Of a stretch of 53,430 bases of DNA, positions 35,783-47,419 are shown piece after piece. The DNA is taken from positions 1-53,430 of the forward strand of contig MZNV01001149.1 in the NCBI GenBank assembly GCA_002081555.1. The letters run 5' to 3'. This DNA comes from Protostelium mycophagum. Taxonomy: Eukaryota > Evosea > Variosea > Protosteliida > Protosteliaceae. The notes below the pieces were generated by a model. It made no database searches. It was not told the origin of the DNA and saw nothing but the letters and a program-made list of their open reading frames with translations. A program made the position numbers and the translations under genes. Each line of letters begins with the position of its first letter. Positions within the stretch are counted from its first letter, which is position 1.

Positions 35783-36977
35783 TTAATGGGCAAGGGACTG
35801 AGCCTCAAGCTTGAGCTTCTGGATGGCCTTTCCAGGGTTAAGATGTTTGGGGCAAACACGAGTGCAATTCATGATGGTGTGGCACTTGTACAACTTGAAG
35901 GCTCCGTCTGCGAGCTGCTTGACACGGTCGGCCTTTCTGGCGTCTCTGGAGTCTGCGATCCACCTACCAACATTTAGAGGTCTTTCCATCCTCTGTATAA
36001 AAATAAAATCTTGATGATGTGCCAAATGAAATCAATCCAAAACCAATCAATCATCAAGATGTCTATGAGCATGAAAATTTTTTTTCGAGATAAAAGATAT
36101 AATAGAAGAGTCTTCACCTGTAAGCTTGGAGAAGAACAGCAGGGCCGAGGTAGTCCTTGTTACCCTCCTCGGACCACCAGTAAGAGGGGCAAGAGGTAGA
36201 GCAGCAAGCGCACAAAATACACTCATACAAACCGTCGAGCTTCTTTCTGTCGGCAACAGACTGTTTGATCTCCTTGGTCAGATTGGCCTACAAATGTTGA
36301 TCAGAGATGATTAAAGATTTGATTACGATCAGGGATGATTAAAGAATTGGTCATCACTATAAAATACCTGCTCTGGAGTGACCTCCAACCAGGGGCGAAT
36401 AGTCTTGTGCTGCTCGTAGAAACCAGACATGTCAGGAATCAAATCTTTGACGACTGGCATGTGAGGTAAGGGGTAGATAGTGAGCTTGTCACCTGATATT
36501 ATGAAAATGTGATTTTGGCATAATGTGGAAATTACCATCGCGGGCATCTTTAATCTTCTTAAGACAGGCGAGACCGTTGGTTCCAGCCATGTTCATAGCA
36601 CATGAACCGCAGATACCCTCACGACAAGATCTACATTAAAGATTTGTAAAGAGAAAAGATCTATAAAACTAACTTACCTTCTGAAGGTAAGAGAGGGATC
36701 TTGCTCATTCTTGATCTTAATCAGCAGATCGAGGACCATAGGTCCGCAATCGGCAGTATTCACAGGGAATACTTGCATTTTAGAACCTCCAGATTCTTGA
36801 TTGTATCTGAATATCTGCACCTGAACGACTGCACCCGTTAACTATCATCTTATTGTGTAGGAAAGGATATCACAACTCACCATCAGCTGGTTGGGTGTTG
36901 GTGGCAGTTGTTCTAATTGGCGTTAAGGTGTTGAACCTTCTGAGGGGGGCGCTCTGTAACAATTGTCTCGAAAGCAT
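35783..36977 (-). CDS. SDHB: succinate dehydrogenase iron-sulfur subunit, mitochondrial
   Basis: Start [20 protein letters not shown] (36977), a mitochondrial presequence. Then [20 protein letters not shown], then [20 protein letters not shown] holding the [2Fe-2S] cysteines, then [18 protein letters not shown] and [20 protein letters not shown] for the [4Fe-4S] and [3Fe-4S] clusters. It ends [14 protein letters not shown] at 35783-35785. All cluster ligands are present. It forms complex II with SDHA and the membrane anchors, passing electrons from succinate to ubiquinone. Five or six short introns. No other SDH gene in the window. Confidence 0.95.
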
Positions 36978-37675
36978 GTTTATCTTCCTCGTATGAGTAG
37001 GTTTGTCCTCGTTCCCGTGGTTTGTGTCTCGTGACTCGCGTGACTTGTCAAACTACAACGAAAATTGATAAATTACTGAAAATATAAAAACGTGAGCTCC
37101 TTCCACTGTATTTATTCGCCTTCTTTGCACTCAACATTTCAAAACTCTGAAGTAGTAATTGATAACTGAGAGATGGTATTATAAAACACCAAAGTCCATA
37201 GAAATGCTTCATAAAATTGGAAATTTAAATTAAACAAGCTTTCACCCTGAAAAATGTTTACCTTTCAAACGAATTTATCTTTTCTGAAGACATTCATGTA
37301 TCCACAATAGGTTCCAATTTCTCCTCGTTTATTGAAAAATTCAATGACATATGACCGAAAGGAAATGCGTTCATTGTATTTGCCCTGGATCCTCTCGAAT
37401 GATGGCTTCACAGAATATCAAATGGTGACCAACTGTCTATGTCGATATAGGGAGTGCCCGAAGGGGATTCTGTAACGCCCGCAATGTTGCGTCTTGTGAT
37501 GTCAGCCCGATTGTCCGTTTGATTGGTTTTTGTCGGCTTCGGCTCTTCACATTTTTTCAAGAGCGGTAGTTAAGCTGGCTCACGCCTTGCAGACGTCGGA
37601 TGACATCAAGAGTGCACCCGAAAACCGGACACAATTCCAACTCCTCGCTGAACATAATTTTCAACACACACGAAG
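36978..37675. promoter_or_regulatory. divergent intergenic region between SDHB and PA14 gene
   Basis: Nearly 700 bp between two start codons pointing away from each other. The middle (about 37070-37400) is A+T-rich, the flanks less so. It holds one CTACAACG copy at about 37053 and a hairpin-like GTCGGCTTCGGCTCTTC at 37533. No coding frame looks real. Confidence 0.4.
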
Positions 37676-39826
37676 ATGATCAGGTCAGTCCTTCTGTCGA
37701 CTCTCTTCGTGGCATTTGTCGTCGCACAAAACTCGAACGACCCAAACTTCATCGTTCTCCCCGTGATCATTCGCGACTTCTTTCCATGTGGCACTACAGA
37801 ATGGGTCTCTCCACCACCTAATGGGCTCACAAGCCAGATGGTCATGGCCAACTGTAACCCTGACATCGAGCCACATCAGTTTTCACAGTCAGGTTGGGGT
37901 TGGGGTATGTCCACCGCCGAGAAAGGGCTCGTCCAGTCCACCCTTGGAGCGAACAGAAAACCTGTTTGGGCTCTGCCCGATGCACCAAACGGCGTCACCT
38001 CCTTCCAATATCAGTCGGGCAGTGCTGCTAACTTCAGCAGGTAGGTCTTAGTTATTCTTTTTTAGAACATACACTAATTCTTAACAGATGGTGGGACTCT
38101 TCCTGGCCCGGAGCTTATCCTATCAAGTTTAATCTCACTCTGGAGCTGAACCCTACCAGTGGGTTGTATGTCATCGCGAACAATAGCTTCTTCCCTCTGG
38201 ATAACCAAGGATGGGGAAATAATGGATACGGTCAATTCAGCAATCACAACTGGGGATTTTGTGTCGAAGCGCACGCCGCTTTCATCTACAACTCTTCCGC
38301 CGTGCTGTCTTTCGAGGGAGACGACGACCTCTGGATCTTCATGAACAACCAGTTGGTCTTCGACATCGGAGGTATCCACACTGCCGTTCAACAAACCACA
38401 AGACTCGGAGATTTCAACTGGGCCACCCCGATGACAGAGTTCGCCTCATACCCCTTCGACATGTTCTACTGCGAGAGACAAACTTTCCTGTCTGATATCA
38501 TTCTCACATCAACGGTCAACATCTACTGTCCAAACAACCAGTACGATGCTTGCGGTATCTGCCAAGGCCATGGATCTTGCTGTCCAGATCAATGTGTCCC
38601 AAAGGACGCTTGTACCATCGGAAAACTCAACCCTATGGGTCAGTGTCATCAGTTTCCTCGTAAATTCAAGCGACTGACACCTTGTAGACTGTACATGTTC
38701 ATATGACAGCACCACCAAGTACCAAAAATGCGCCGCACTAAGCACTGCATGTATCGCTGTTCAATGTGACGGTTCTGCCAACAACAACACCGGCCAGTGT
38801 ACATCTTCAGCCGTTCAAGGACCTTCTTATAACGGATGCCAACAGCAGAGCTGTGACCCGGTAAACGGATTCAAGACCGTCAACTACAACCCGTGTCCTC
38901 AGAACGCCAACGCCACTTGCTACCCCAACCAATGTGTTCCATCAGGAAGCTCCTACAGCTGCTCGAACAGCACGGTGAACCAGTGCCAGGGAGCTTGTCA
39001 GAACTTCCCTTGTCCAAGTCAGCCGTGCTCTTCAGTGACATGCACGAACAATCCAAACGGATTGAACAGTCCCGCAGGAAGGACCTGTAACGTGAGTTTT
39101 ATTTTGACTGAAAATGATGGTGAAAGAGCTTAACGAAGACAGTACATCTCTAGCGTTCCCACAAACACGACATGTACCGGGTTTACATGCGCTGCCAACA
39201 ACATTACTGTGATTTCAACGCCACTGATAGTGTGCACAAACAGCAGCAACCTCTGCTACACTTCTTACTGTGACGACGCCGTTGGCTGCACACCTAAAGT
39301 CTTTACCGACTGTAACGATAACAACAACTGCACCACAGAATTCTGTGTGGAATCCACAGGAAAGTGCCAGTACGACAACATACCCCTTCCATCAGCGAAC
39401 AACACTTGCGTTGTGGCAAGTTGCGACCCTGTGTTTGGAGTCACAGCGACAAACATCTCATGCAAAGGAATCAGATGTACACAGAACCCCTCCGTGGTGA
39501 GTTGTTTTTCTTTGCCTCAGAATCCATCTGAGATATTCAGGCGGGATGCTGCCAGTGCGAGGGGATCCCCCTGGGTGCTATTCTTGGAGCTGGTGCCATC
39601 GCCGGTATCGCCGTCGGAGGTACGTCATCTCTCATCTTCTCAAGTCATCCATCATCGGCTCATTCTTGAAGGTGCCGCTGCCGCCGCCATCATGGCGATT
39701 GGAGGAAAAGTCGGATACGACTATTACGCAGCCCACGGAGCATCCGCAGCGGGAGTGCAGGAGAACCCGATGTATGTAGGAAACCAAAACGGAGGAGCCA
39801 ACCCCATGTATGATAACAGCGCATAG
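37676..39826 (+). CDS. PA14/fibro-slime-domain type I membrane protein with NPxY tail
   Basis: Signal peptide MIRSVLLSTLFVAFVVA (ATG 37676). The PA14/fibro-slime region reads LPVIIRDFFPCG, then WWDSSWPGAYPIKFNLTLEL, then FEGDDDLWIFMNNQLVFDIG, then HTAVQQTTRLGDFNW, as in Dictyostelium and Physarum surface proteins. A Cys-rich stalk of CxxC repeats follows (CGICQGHGSCCPDQC, VAQCDGSANNNTGQ and others). A small-residue transmembrane segment (GAILGAGAIAGIAVGG, across an intron, AAAAAIMAIGG) precedes a short cytosolic tail with two NPMY motifs (ENPMYVGNQNGGANPMYDNS). Such NPxY pairs bind PTB/talin-type adaptors in integrin-beta and Dictyostelium Sib proteins, so an adhesion or phagocytic receptor is the likely role (inference). 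Exons: first ends 38041, second starts about 38088. Stop TAG at 39824-39826. Confidence 0.82.
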
Positions 39827-40312
39827 TAGAGAAGACAAATACATGTTCTTGTGCATCTTTGTACATGATTTCGACGATGAGACAAGATTACATGAGCCTT
39901 TTGTCACTCTCATGTGTTCTTGTGATGAATGCACTAGTTTCGCATTTTGAAATTCACATCATGTCATTGTGTAGAGATTATCCTGTCTACATCAAAAGTC
40001 CATGAAGATCATGACCCTGAGGCAGAGCACAGGAGGTGAATCGACATCACCCCAAAGCATTTGAGCTCTCAAGACGCCGTTGGGTAAGATTGTCACACAT
40101 GAATTACCTCACTTCTGTCCCTTTGACATTTGGCGAGAGGACACTAGAAATTTCAGTCAAAAGTGATCTGCGCGACAGATGGAATCGTGAATCGTGCGCA
40201 CGAGGTCGGAAAATGTTCGAGATGGACTTCATTCTTTCACCTAAACACACCTCTTCAACCTCTTGGCCTCATTATTTCACAATCATGGTGCATATTATGT
40301 TTATTTTTTATT
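39827..40312. other. convergent intergenic region, 3' ends of two genes
   Basis: Nearly 490 bp between the stop of the PA14 gene (plus) and the stop of the unrecognised minus-strand gene. It carries only short shadow frames. No element recognised. Confidence 0.4.
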
Positions 40313-41303
40313 TCATTCGGATCTCAGCTGTGCAATAAGGTTCTCCAGATCCTTCTGCATTTCTGTGCGTTCTTCTGGTGATGCTTGTGTGTACTTATTT
40401 CTAATCGTTTCGATGTCATTTCTGAACATCTCTTCATCTTGAACAGATGAAAGTGGTAGGTCAATGATGACGTCCTCTGGATATCCTTGAAGGTTGAAAG
40501 CCCCCTGAGGTATGTCTAGCTCGTTGTAGTCCAAATGAGTGGGTGTGGTGATGATGTCATACAAAGCAACATCTTGGCCTGGATTTTCAGTTGGTTTTTG
40601 TGGTGAATTTTAATCTACCTTCTTGACAACTGGGTGAAGAGGGGAGGCTCCCGCTTGTACATGTTGCGTTGCCGATGGTCTGTACACGTCAGGATGGCAG
40701 ATGATTATGTCTGAGGTCCTCACCTTTCCATCTGCATAGCTTCTTCTCTTCCTCCTCTCTCGTCTGTTGGCACGAGCTACGGGATTCTTGAAGTACTCTG
40801 GTTTGGAGAAGATCGTGAATGGATCGCTCAAGATGTGATCTTGGGGCCATCTCTTTAGCTCGATTATGATGCACAATTGTTGTTCGGAATTAGCACCACT
40901 CTTGGGTCTTGGAACCTTGAATTCAAGAGGTTGTGGGTTACTGACCAAAGCAACATTTAGGATGTGTGTCGCTCGAGGATCTGATAAGGATAATAATTGT
41001 GCCTCGACAGTCGATCGACTATTCAAAATGAGAAGGTTACTTGGAAACATGAAACTCACTCAGGATCGAGGATGCCCTTCTCAAGCATATGGACACTGAT
41101 TATTGCGGAATGTGCCTTGCACTCCTCATAAAATGCATCGTTGTGAAAGACTAGTGCTGGATTTGTGTTGCCATGAAGATCATATCCCCACAAAGATTGT
41201 ATTTTACTTCCTTGCACCTGCATAAACGTGAGGACATATCAAATGGCCAGACCCTCACTTGATTTGGTGAAACGTCTAAAAAATATCTCCTTTCGTCTTG
41301 CAT
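40313..41303 (-). CDS. unrecognised protein, possibly nuclear
   Basis: Tentative start MQDERRYFLDVSPNQ (ATG 41303). Then by splicing GSKIQSLWGYDLHGNTNPAL, then EECKAHSAIISVHMLEKGI, then RATHILNVALVSNPQPLEFK, then EQQLCIIIELKRWPQDHILS, then FSKPEYFKNPVARANRRERR and KRRSYADGK (a strong nuclear-localisation-like cluster), then LDYNELDIPQGAFNLQGYPE, and a final helical segment ERTEMQKDLENLIAQLRSE (TAA at 40313-40315). The alternation of beta-strand-like blocks followed by a basic patch recalls immunoglobulin-fold DNA-binding domains (CudA, Rel or p53 types), but I could not match any of them; treat as unknown. Confidence 0.5.
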
Positions 41304-41683
41304 CTTTGCTTTGTGTTTGTCTTTGGTGTCTGAGGCATCGTTGTTGGCAGCATCCTCTCACGTCCCGTGAAGACGTCGCGTGAGGGCTCGTTGTAGACAC
41401 AAGACAAGAATTATGAGTGATTTTTGGTGAATTTTTTTATTTTTCATTATTTTTTTTGGAAAATTTGTTTGTTCGCCCAAACAGCATGAGAATGTGGTAA
41501 TAGTTACCTATGGTATCGTTTTTTTTGGAGAGGCCAAATATATATAATCTGGACAACATCAAGAGCTCTCGCAGTCAATTCTTTTGCTGTAAAGAACACT
41601 TGCAGTTCGGAGCAACAGCTGTTTCGTCTATCTCTATGGGCTCTTATAGAACAGAATGAGGCCTTCACATTGATACAAAATGT
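41304..41683. other. intergenic region upstream of the unknown gene
   Basis: 380 bp between the tentative start of the unknown gene and the stop of the ABC transporter, both minus strand. It includes an A/T-rich stretch (41420-41470) and a TTTATT at 41682-41687 overlapping the transporter stop. No gene seen; the promoter of the unknown gene should be here. Confidence 0.35.
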
Positions 41684-44600
41684 TTATTGAGCGAGTGAGT
41701 TGAGGTCTTGTTGCTCCACAAGCTCCTTGTACACCCCCCCTAATTCCAATAACTCAAAGTGCTTTCCACTCTCTACAACGCGTCCGTCCTTCACCACACA
41801 GATGCAGTCCGCATTCTGAATCGTCGACAGACGATGCGCGATGGTGATAGTGGTCCTTCCTTCCACGGCTCTGTCCAGGGCTTCTTGGACCAGTTTTTCG
41901 GATTCCGAATCTAGGGCGGATGTGGCCTCGTCCAAAAGTAGAATCTTGGGTTTTCGGACGAGAGCTCTGGCAATCGCGATACGTTGCTTTTGTCCACCAG
42001 ACAGTTGACTTCCTTTATCTCCGACTCTATAGAGGGTCAGTTGTGCTCACTTGGACGGTGATGACGAATTGTTTTGGGTATTACCTGGTGTCATAGCCGT
42101 CAGGAAGTCCGGAAATAAACGTGTGGATGTTGGCCAACTTCGCGGCCTAAAAATAGATCAATAAAGTTGCATTCTACAACGAGACACACCTCTTCGAGCT
42201 CTTCTTGTGTGACGTCATCACGGTCAGAACCGAATAACAAATTCTCCCTTATGGACATGTCAAACAACACTGGCTCTTGTCCTGTCAAAACATCAGTACC
42301 TACAAAATCCAAAGGTAACAGAAACTCACCGACGAGAGCCATGTCTCTTCTAAGTGATTTGACCTGAACGTTCTTCGTGTTCTTACCGTCAATCTTCACG
42401 GTACCAGCCAGTGGGTCATACCACCTCTCCAACATACCGATGGATGTGGATTTTCCACAACCAGAAGGTCCGACAAGGGCAACTTAAACGCATCAGCATT
42501 TTACAAAAAACATTTCGTCTCGTTGTAATTCGAATTGTAGATCGTCAAAATATTCACCCGTCTGTCTCGGCTTCGCAGAGAAGCCGAATTGTCCGGAGAA
42601 GATGGGTATGTCCGGTCTTGCGGGGTATCTGAATGCGATGTCCTTCAACTCTATATCTCCAATAACATCACCAAGGTCCTCATCGTGGTGGTTCTCGGGG
42701 TCAATCAGAGTCTTCCTGTCTAAAAGTTCGAAGGTGTTAATGGCACAGTGCTTTCCCTTGGCAAACTTGGCGACGAAGAGGGAGGTGCGTCCCATGGTGG
42801 ATGACGTCATCAAGATGACTAAGAGCACCACAAAGATCTGACAAGGTCAGATCGGGGATATCGGGGTGTCGGGCCACTCACGTCTTGGAACTCTGCCATT
42901 CCGGCCATATAGAAACGGATTCCAGCGTAGAAACCGAGGGCAGTTGTCCACATGTTAAATCCTAAATAAAATCAATTTTTAAATCTATATTTTAGAAATA
43001 AAAATCACCTTGTTGTGCGCCATAGCCGAGAGAGGCGAGGTAGGCCTTTCTTAAAGCGAGCTTGTGAGGGCCGATGATCTCTTTGGCGTATCTGTCTTCC
43101 CAGAATTTCTCGCGAGTCAAGGACTTGACAGTTCTGATCTCCTTGATGGCCTGATGCACTCAGTATTTTGGCGAAACATTTAAATGTCACCTCAGCGGCG
43201 ACCTCTCCAGATTGAGCGTAAGCCTTCTTTGTCTTGTCTTCGAATCCCTACAAGATTCAATTTTCAAACTGAAATTTTGGCGCCAAAACCGGAAAAAAGC
43301 GGGAAATTACCTGGTGGACTCTGGCCTCTAGGGCGGCGGCACCAAGGACAAAAGGCATGGCCGCCATGAGCACTAAACTCAACTTCCAAGAGTAAATAAA
43401 ACTAATGACAAGTCCCGTGATGGCTGATGAAAAGAGTTGAATGGCATCTCCCCACACTTTGGTCACCATCTCACTCACTCCAGCCGCATCTACAACGCGT
43501 CAGTATATTCCGTGAAATTTCGGGGAAATTACCGGTGGCGAGGGCGGAGGTGAGAGCACCCTGCGAGTTTCCTTCTAAATCGAAGAACCCGGCTTCTTGT
43601 CTCAACAGGGCGGCAAATGTTTGCGCGCGAACTTTCTTGGTCAGCCTAGCTCCCGCGGTCTCAAAGCAGATGACTTGGGTTGAGATGGTGATGAGGGCTC
43701 CGATACCGATGACACAGAACAAAAACGCATAGAGGTAAGGTCCTCCCAAACCGCTGTAGTCTTGGGCCATGTTGGCTGGTACGGACAAGATGGTGATGAC
43801 CTGTCGTTGAGTGAGTCGGTTCGATTCCACCCTCTACCATTTTTCACCTTTGAGAAGACGAGACCGTAGCCGGGGAAGATGGCTCCAGCCAACATGGCAG
43901 CGACAGCACCGAGTACCAGCAAGTGCACGTCCGGTGACATCATCCTTAAGACTCTGGCGAGTGGCGCTCTGGCGCGCATCTTGGCTTCTGTTGCCTCTTC
44001 TTTGAGTTGTCTGGCGGATTTGACACGTTCAACACCGTCCATAGTGATTATGGTCTCCTCGCCATTGCTCGTCGCGATCTTTTGTGCCAACTGCTCGTTC
44101 TCTTTGGCCATTTCCTGGAAAAGATCAGGAAATTTCCACGAAAATTCGAGTTACCTCTTCCAGTGCGGCGTCATCCAAAGGCATGTCGTGGATCTCACCG
44201 TCTTCAGCCTTCATTTTAATCTTTTGTTTGTTGACAAGCTGTGTGTAAACACCCCCCAAAGCGTACAATTCGTCGTGGGTTCCCTTCTCCACCAGATCTC
44301 CCTTCTCCATGACGACGATCAGATCTGCGTTTCTGATGGTGGACAATCTGTGAGCGATGACGATCGTAGTCCTGTCTTTTGATGCGGCATCCAGGGCCTT
44401 CTGCACCAATCTCTCAGATGCAGTGTCCAGCGCAGATGTGGCCTCGTCCAATAACAAGATTCTCGGGTCCTTTAAGAGGGCTCTGGCAATCGCGATACGT
44501 TGCTTCTGTCCTCCTGACATCATTCCTCCGTGGTCACCGACGATGGTCTGGTAACCTCTTGGAAGTTGTGTGATGAAATTGTGGCAGTTAGCTTTGCGGC

Positions 44601-46623
44601 AGGCCTCCTCGACCTCCTCATCCGTTGGCATGCGTTCCACCATACCTAATCAAGATTCAGAAAAAGTAGCGGTGGGAGGGATCGAACCCGCGACTCACCT
44701 TGTAGAAGGTTGTCCTTGATGGTCATATTGAAGAGGACTGGCTCTTGACTCACAACACCGATCTGTCTTCTGAGCCATTTCACGTCCAAGTCCTTGAGGT
44801 CCACCCCGTCAAGTGTCACTTTCCCGCCAAGTGGGTCGTAAAATCTCTGTACCAGGGAGACAGATGTGGATTTTCCGGACCCAGAAGGGCCCACAAAAGC
44901 GACGGTGGTTCCCGGCTTGATCTCCAGGGTGAGGTCCTGTACATGTCATGATGACGTCATGGAGGGATGTCTCACCTTGAGGATGGGGATGTCGGGACGT
45001 GTGGGGTAGTTGAATCTGACGTGCTCAAAAACGATGGAGCCGGTGACCTGTACAGGTCAATGCGATGTCTTGAGGTGTCACATATGATATCTCACCTTGT
45101 CAGGTCTGATTCCGTTCTCGTTGTCAGTGTCGATGGCGGGAACACGGTCGATCGTCTGAAACACCTGAAATTTCACTCAGTTTTCCACGTCTTTTCAGAA
45201 CCTCACCTTGTATGCGGCAGCACGCCCGGACCCAAAAGCGGAGAGATTTGGCGCCATTTGCATGAGAGCCATGGCTCCAATAACCAAGGCCAAGAACACC
45301 GTCAGCACCTGTTTTTTTCAGCGAAAATTCTGGCGGGAAATGACGTCACCCTTCCTCCGTCCATTCCGTCGGTTCCGTCGTGGACCATCTTAGATCCATA
45401 CCAGAAGGCCAAACCATAGCAAGAGAACAATATAAACATAAACACTCCAAAGCCGAGTCCGATGACGAATCCAGCTTTTGTGTTGATCTACAACGGTCAG
45501 AGATATTCAGAGAAATTATATTGTTCAAAATAGAAAAAAGGGTACCTGCTTGGCCTTTTCTAACAACACGTCATAACGAGCTTGGAATCTCTTTTGCAGA
45601 GAGAAGGCGTAGACTGTCTTAATTCCTCCCAACGCCTGCTCAGCCACCTTACCGGCCTCTGCATAGGCATCTTGTCCTCCGGTCATAAACTTGGTCAAGA
45701 AAATCATCATGATTCCTCCCATGATGGCTGATCAGAGTTAATAAATTCTAAAAGTTGGAAGACAACACTTGTCCAATTCAAAGCAGTGATAAAGACGTTG
45801 TATTCCAAGAATAAATACCTAAGAGGGGCATGCAAGCGAGAATAACAAGTGCCAGACGCCATCCTTTGACGAAGGCGATGATGAGACCGGTTATGAACTG
45901 AGACACTCCTTGTAGTGTAGCTCCTGCCTTCTCACTGATGGCATCTTGTATGAGTTGTGTGTCGTTGGCGAGACGAGTGCTGAGAGAGCCATCTTCGGCC
46001 TTATCGAACCACTCCATGTCTTGTCTTAAGATGGAATGCACGTACAATTCTCTGATTTTCTGGATGATTTAGTGTAACCATATGATTTGATCATCACCTT
46101 GACTTGTTTCTCCCCAGAATACACCCAAGAACATTGTCCGATGTAACCACCAACAAGCATAGCAGCTCCGAGACCGGCAATGATCTGAATGGGTAAAATC
46201 AAAACTGAGAGGACATCTCCTCCGTTTGCCAGTGCATCTGGTAGTTGTGACACGAGATTTCCAAAGATCAAGATTTGGACAGGCATCAAAGCACCAATCC
46301 CAACACTGAAAATGACACCAGTGCTGTGATCATGTGAGCAAAAAAATCGTGTGAAGAGACTCACAATACGATCAACAGATCAATTCTCTCAGCAAACCGC
46401 CACAGTGCAAACAATCCAACAGCTGGTGGTGGTGGCTCCTTCTTCTTTTTGTCTTTGTGTTCGTCGGTGTCGTCCTTATTTGTGGGAATGACCTCATCGG
46501 GTTTTATGGCGCGTGAGTCGACCAATTCTATAGTCAAGAGGCCATCTTCAGAGGTGCCTCTGTCTGTAAAAGCTTCCTTGGGTGTCACCGGTGTGGTGAA
46601 ATCCTCATCTGGGCTTGCCATTG
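41684..46623 (-). CDS. full-length ABCB (P-glycoprotein-type) ABC transporter
   Basis: Start [20 protein letters not shown] (46623); an in-frame ATG at 46735 would extend it. An acidic Lys-rich cytosolic segment precedes membrane domain 1 ([20 protein letters not shown] is the coupling-helix region). NBD1 has Walker A GPSGSGKS (44894 downward), Q-loop [10 protein letters not shown], signature [20 protein letters not shown], Walker [13 protein letters not shown] and H-loop [14 protein letters not shown]. Membrane domain 2 includes [23 protein letters not shown]2 has [28 protein letters not shown] and [20 protein letters not shown], ending [11 protein letters not shown] (TAA 41684-41686). It is a TMD-NBD-TMD-NBD exporter of hydrophobic compounds or lipids. 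NBD1's signature has Met for the first Leu. More than fifteen short introns; those at 42147-42189 and 43490-43532 carry CGTTGTAG. Confidence 0.93.
42147..42189 (-). repeat. 43-nt intron with CGTTGTAG near its donor
   Basis: On the minus strand GTGTGTCTCGTTGTAGAATG opens the intron and CTATTTTTAG closes it, between EELEE and [10 protein letters not shown] of NBD2. Homology on both sides fixes the ends, showing that the heptamer here is internal rather than the acceptor. Confidence 0.7.
43490..43532 (-). repeat. 43-nt intron whose 3' splice site is CGTTGTAG
   Basis: On the minus strand it begins GTAATTTCCCCGAAATTTCA and ends GACGCGTTGTAG; exons join in phase to give [18 protein letters not shown]. 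It contains a short inverted pair (AATTTC/GAAATT). Confidence 0.7.
44672..44697 (-). other. tRNA-3'-end-like sequence inside an ABC transporter intron
   Basis: The minus strand reads GTCGCGGGTTCGATCCCTCC then CACCGC, which has the GGTTCGATCC box-B/T-loop consensus and an acceptor-like end followed soon by a T run. The T-stem would pair poorly and no 5' half is present in the intron, so it is not a tRNA gene. It could be a tRNA-derived fragment or a chance match. Confidence 0.3.
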
Positions 46624-47419
46624 GTGTTCTTTTTGGCACACGAAAAATGGAGTTCCAACGAGGTACACCAGAAGAAAGAAAGCTCCGATTCTTCCGATCC
46701 GACCTCGGGATTTTTTTGACAGCTCGCGGTAGCAATCACGTGAACTCACGTGAGCTTACGCGCCACTGCTTTTCAAATAATCCCCGGTCGGATTTCGGAA
46801 AAATCGCTTTCAGAGAATTTTCAAGCGACACTTGCTTTAAACGCAAGTGCCGTGAGCGCTGGACCGAGAGTTTTCTGCGTGCTATTCCTGAAACTCGGCA
46901 TTTTAGGGAGAAACCTCTCGGTACAGCAAGGCATTGCATCCGGTTGTCTACTCGTTTACTCGTTTATTCAGCCGCAAGTTTGGCCTGTGTGCATCGGCCT
47001 CTGGGCCTAGCCCTTACCCCGGCTCAGGGTAAAGTATTGGTGATTGTCGGTTCGTACCTCTATGTGTCATTGCATTCTTTTTGTCTGGAAAATTTGCATC
47101 CTGTAAAGCCAGCACCTGCGCTGGGTTGGTTGTAGATTCTCCGAGAATTCCGAGGAATAAACAGAAAGAGCGGTAGTTGTGGTTGCCGTGCATCGATCTC
47201 CTCTTTCCAATAGAGATGCGGCATAAGAGACCAAAATGTTTCAAATAAAACATGATAATCTTTCACACAAATTAATTTAATATTTATTCTATAAAATTCA
47301 ATTCACAGGAGCAAGATTTTTATTTCATGATGATCTCCAAACCAAAGAATGGTTTGAGGAAAATCCCAAAAAGACACACACCAACAATTTTGTGATGATT
47401 TTATTGTGTTGTGTTATGT
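46624..47419. other. intergenic region upstream of the ABC gene
   Basis: About 800 bp between the ABC start and the pirin stop, both minus strand. It is GC-richer at 46640-47050 and AT-rich at 47260-47410. A long plus-strand open frame crosses 46449-47135 but is the shadow of the ABC first exon and has no protein-like composition. It probably holds the ABC promoter. An octamer GGTTGTAGATT occurs at 47127. Confidence 0.4.

Noticed and set aside
33342-41303. Co-regulated gene cluster or biosynthetic locus
   Set aside because: Neighbouring genes encode unrelated housekeeping, stress and surface functions on mixed strands; no shared pathway is visible.
44672-44697. Functional tRNA gene
   Set aside because: Only a T-arm/acceptor-like 3' part is present, stem pairing is poor and no anticodon arm fits within the intron.
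46449-47135. Long plus-strand open frame of 228 codons
   Set aside because: It runs antisense to the ABC transporter's first exon and then through its upstream gap; composition is not protein-like and no domain is seen.
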